Shown here: positions 62,566 through 64,000 of the stretch, piece after piece
Position numbering within the stretch: the first letter of the stretch is position 1
Layout of the letters: each line of letters starts with the position of its first letter
Source of the DNA: Hymenobacter armeniacus
Lineage (GTDB): Bacteria; Bacteroidota; Bacteroidia; Cytophagales; Hymenobacteraceae
Length of the DNA: 64,000 bases
Direction of reading: 5' to 3'
Assembly (NCBI RefSeq): GCF_014699055.1
Contig: NZ_JACXAC010000002.1
Location: forward strand, 124,001-188,000
The notes under the pieces: model-generated
Seen by the model: the letters and a program-made list of their open reading frames with translations, nothing else
Database searches by the model: none
What the model was told of the DNA's origin: nothing
Program-made: the position numbers and the translations under genes

Positions 62566-63813
62566 ATGCGAAATCCGTTTGTGTTGTGGTTGGTGTTGGG
62601 CTGGGTGGTATTGGCTGAGTGGTATGGGTATCAGGCGGTGCACACGGTGGTGCAGCACGCCTCGCCGGGCGTGCGGCGCTGGGCGTCGATAGGCTATTGG
62701 GTGCTCACGGGCGGGGTGTGGTGGCTGGCCATCTGGGCCGGCAGCACGCGCCAAACCGGCAACACCGTCCTCAAAAGCTACCTCATGAGCCTGCCGCTGC
62801 TGTTGCTGGCTGCCAAGATGGTCATGCTCATTCCGCTGCTGCTCGAAGACCTGGTGCGGCTGGGCCGCTGGGCCCTGAGCTCGGCCACGCAGCCGGCCGG
62901 GGGGGAGGCGGGCAACGCCATGCCGCGCAGCGAATTTCTGGCCAAGCTGGCGCTGGGGCTGGGCGCCATTCCCTTCGTTGGCCTGCTGTGGGGCATGGCC
63001 AAGGGCGCAACGGATTACACCGTGCGCCGCGTGACGCTGAAATACCCCAACCTGCCGCCGGCCTTCGACGGCTTCAAGGTGCTGCAGATTTCGGACCTGC
63101 ACACCGGCAGCTTCAACTCCACCGAGCCCTTGGAGCGGGCCGTGGCCATGATAAACCGCCAGGGCGCCGACCTCATCCTGATGACCGGCGACCTGGTGAA
63201 CAACCGCGCCGAAGAAGTGGAGCCGCACATTCCGGCCTTGTCGAAAATCAAATCCGACCTGCCCATTTTCTCCAGCCTCGGCAACCACGACTACGGCGAC
63301 TACGTGGCCGAATTCCGCGACGACCGCGCCTTATGGCGCCAGAACCTGGAGCGCCTGATGCAGAACCACGCCAAAATTGGTTGGACGCTGCTCAACGACA
63401 CCACCCACTTCATCGAGCGCGGCGGCGACAAAATTGCCGTGGTGGGCATTCAGAACAGCAGCTCGCACCTCAATTTCACCACCTACGGCAACCTGCCCAA
63501 GGCCCACGCCGCCAGCGGCGACGCGCCCTTCAAAATTCTGCTCTCGCACGACCCGTCGTACTGGGAAAGCCACATCCTCAACTACCCCGACATCGACCTC
63601 ACCCTCAGCGGCCACACCCACGGCATGCAGTTCGGCCTAAACCTGCCGTTTCTGAAGTGGAGCCCCGTGCAGTATGCCTACAAGCAGTGGGCCGGCCTCT
63701 ACGAGCAGGGCCGCCAGAAGCTGTACGTGAACGTGGGCCTGGGCTTTTTGGGCTACCCCGGCCGCGTGGGCTTCCTGCCCGAAATCACGGTGTTTGAGCT
63801 GCGTCGGGCGTAG
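62566..63813 (+). CDS. Membrane-anchored metallophosphoesterase
   Basis: A 415-residue protein with four N-terminal membrane segments (LWLVLGWVVLAEWYGY, ASIGYWVLTGGVWWLAIWA, LMSLPLLLLAAKMVMLIPLL, FLAKLALGLGAIPFVGLLWG) and a calcineurin-type phosphoesterase domain from about residue 165. All metal motifs are present: ISDLHTGSF, MTGDLVNNRA, GNHDYGDY, ILLSHDP and SGHTHGMQFG. Relatives cleave lipid-linked phosphates (UDP-diacylglucosamine hydrolase-like) or cyclic nucleotides, but the substrate here is unknown. The start ATG at 62566 agrees with the first membrane helix. Confidence 0.92.
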   Translation: MRNPFVLWLVLGWVVLAEWYGYQAVHTVVQHASPGVRRWASIGYWVLTGGVWWLAIWAGSTRQTGNTVLKSYLMSLPLLLLAAKMVMLIPLLLEDLVRLGRWALSSATQPAGGEAGNAMPRSEFLAKLALGLGAIPFVGLLWGMAKGATDYTVRRVTLKYPNLPPAFDGFKVLQISDLHTGSFNSTEPLERAVAMINRQGADLILMTGDLVNNRAEEVEPHIPALSKIKSDLPIFSSLGNHDYGDYVAEFRDDRALWRQNLERLMQNHAKIGWTLLNDTTHFIERGGDKIAVVGIQNSSSHLNFTTYGNLPKAHAASGDAPFKILLSHDPSYWESHILNYPDIDLTLSGHTHGMQFGLNLPFLKWSPVQYAYKQWAGLYEQGRQKLYVNVGLGFLGYPGRVGFLPEITVFELRRA

Positions 63814-63832
63814 GGAAGGCTGGCAAAAGCAG

Positions 63833-63955
63833 GCTACATGCTGCGCGTAGTCGAAGCGTCTGGCCGATTGTCGTGCTGAGCGCAGCGAAGCATCTTCTGC
63901 CGTTTCAACGAATCGTGCAGCGGCGAAAGGATGCTTTGCCCCGCTCCGCATGACG
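63833..63955. repeat. Two copies of the GTCATGC...GCGAAGCATC repeat at the right end
   Basis: CATGCTGCGCGTAGTCGAAG at 63838 and TGTCGTGCTGAGCGCAGCGA at 63869 are direct copies of the element. The latter pairs imperfectly with the region 63929-63955 (GGATGCTTTGCCCCGCTCCG then CATGACG). The remaining bases to 64000 show nothing. Confidence 0.75.
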
Positions 63956-64000
63956 TGCTTGCATACCTATCTATAGCGAGAAGGAAACATCTGCCAGGCC

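Overview
The window looks like chromosomal DNA of a high-GC member of the Bacteroidota, most probably Hymenobacter or a close relative in the Cytophagales. The evidence is type IX secretion sorting domains of both kinds (type A at 16045-16719 and 31929-36857, type B at 12121-14103), TonB C-terminal domain proteins, Bacteroidota-style promoter boxes (TTTG, about 20 bases, TAnnTTTG), almost no Shine-Dalgarno sequences, many short lipoproteins and secreted peptidases, and a dispersed palindrome built on GTCATGCTG...GCGAAGCATC of a kind common between Hymenobacter genes. The genus is an inference from memory, not a database result. Forty-eight protein genes are called; no rRNA, tRNA, CRISPR array, transposase or integrase was seen.

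Layout. 1-12 kb: a ModE-like regulator, a zinc alcohol dehydrogenase, two secreted S9 serine peptidases, an acyltransferase, a NUDIX hydrolase, a PQQ-type sugar dehydrogenase lipoprotein and a pirin. 12-23 kb: cell-surface and envelope proteins (two T9SS cargo proteins, a DUF4142 lipoprotein, a secreted protein with four tandem TonB-C domains, a DUF5602 lipoprotein), an NmrA-like protein and an F420-reductase-like protein. 23.2-25.6 kb: a small accessory island with two toxin-antitoxin operons (PIN/VapC type and YoeB type), a three-copy leader repeat and an AT-rich orphan gene. 25.7-31.4 kb: clpB, a GT-C-like membrane protein and two paralogous small secreted proteins. 31.9-37.6 kb: a 1642-residue repetitive T9SS surface protein and a HupE/UreJ protein. 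37.6-44.5 kb: an M1 peptidase, a Tat-exported Gfo/Idh/MocA oxidoreductase, a cytochrome b, an aminotransferase and an amidase lipoprotein. 44.5-48.3 kb: a duplicated scrap of the rny 3' end, an outer-membrane barrel gene, and the coiled-coil/zapA/rny cluster with a structured intergenic RNA. 48.5-64 kb: a c-type haem lipoprotein, a double M16 peptidase, pheT, a DUF1684 protein, a second M1 peptidase, a metallo-beta-lactamase-fold protein, a DUF4279 protein, a membrane protein, radC and a membrane-anchored metallophosphoesterase.

How it works together. Most of the window is ordinary core genome with single-gene transcription units separated by clear hairpin terminators, many of them shared by convergent genes. 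The recurring theme is periplasmic and surface protein turnover: two S9, two M1 and one M16 peptidase, all with signal peptides, alongside T9SS-exported surface proteins. The observations most worth following are the repeat-led toxin-antitoxin island (23.2-24.7 kb), the structured RNA between zapA and rny with a hairpin on the rny start, the rny 3'-end remnant at 44.6 kb, and the four-fold TonB-C protein. No complete, clearly new multi-gene system could be shown from sequence alone.
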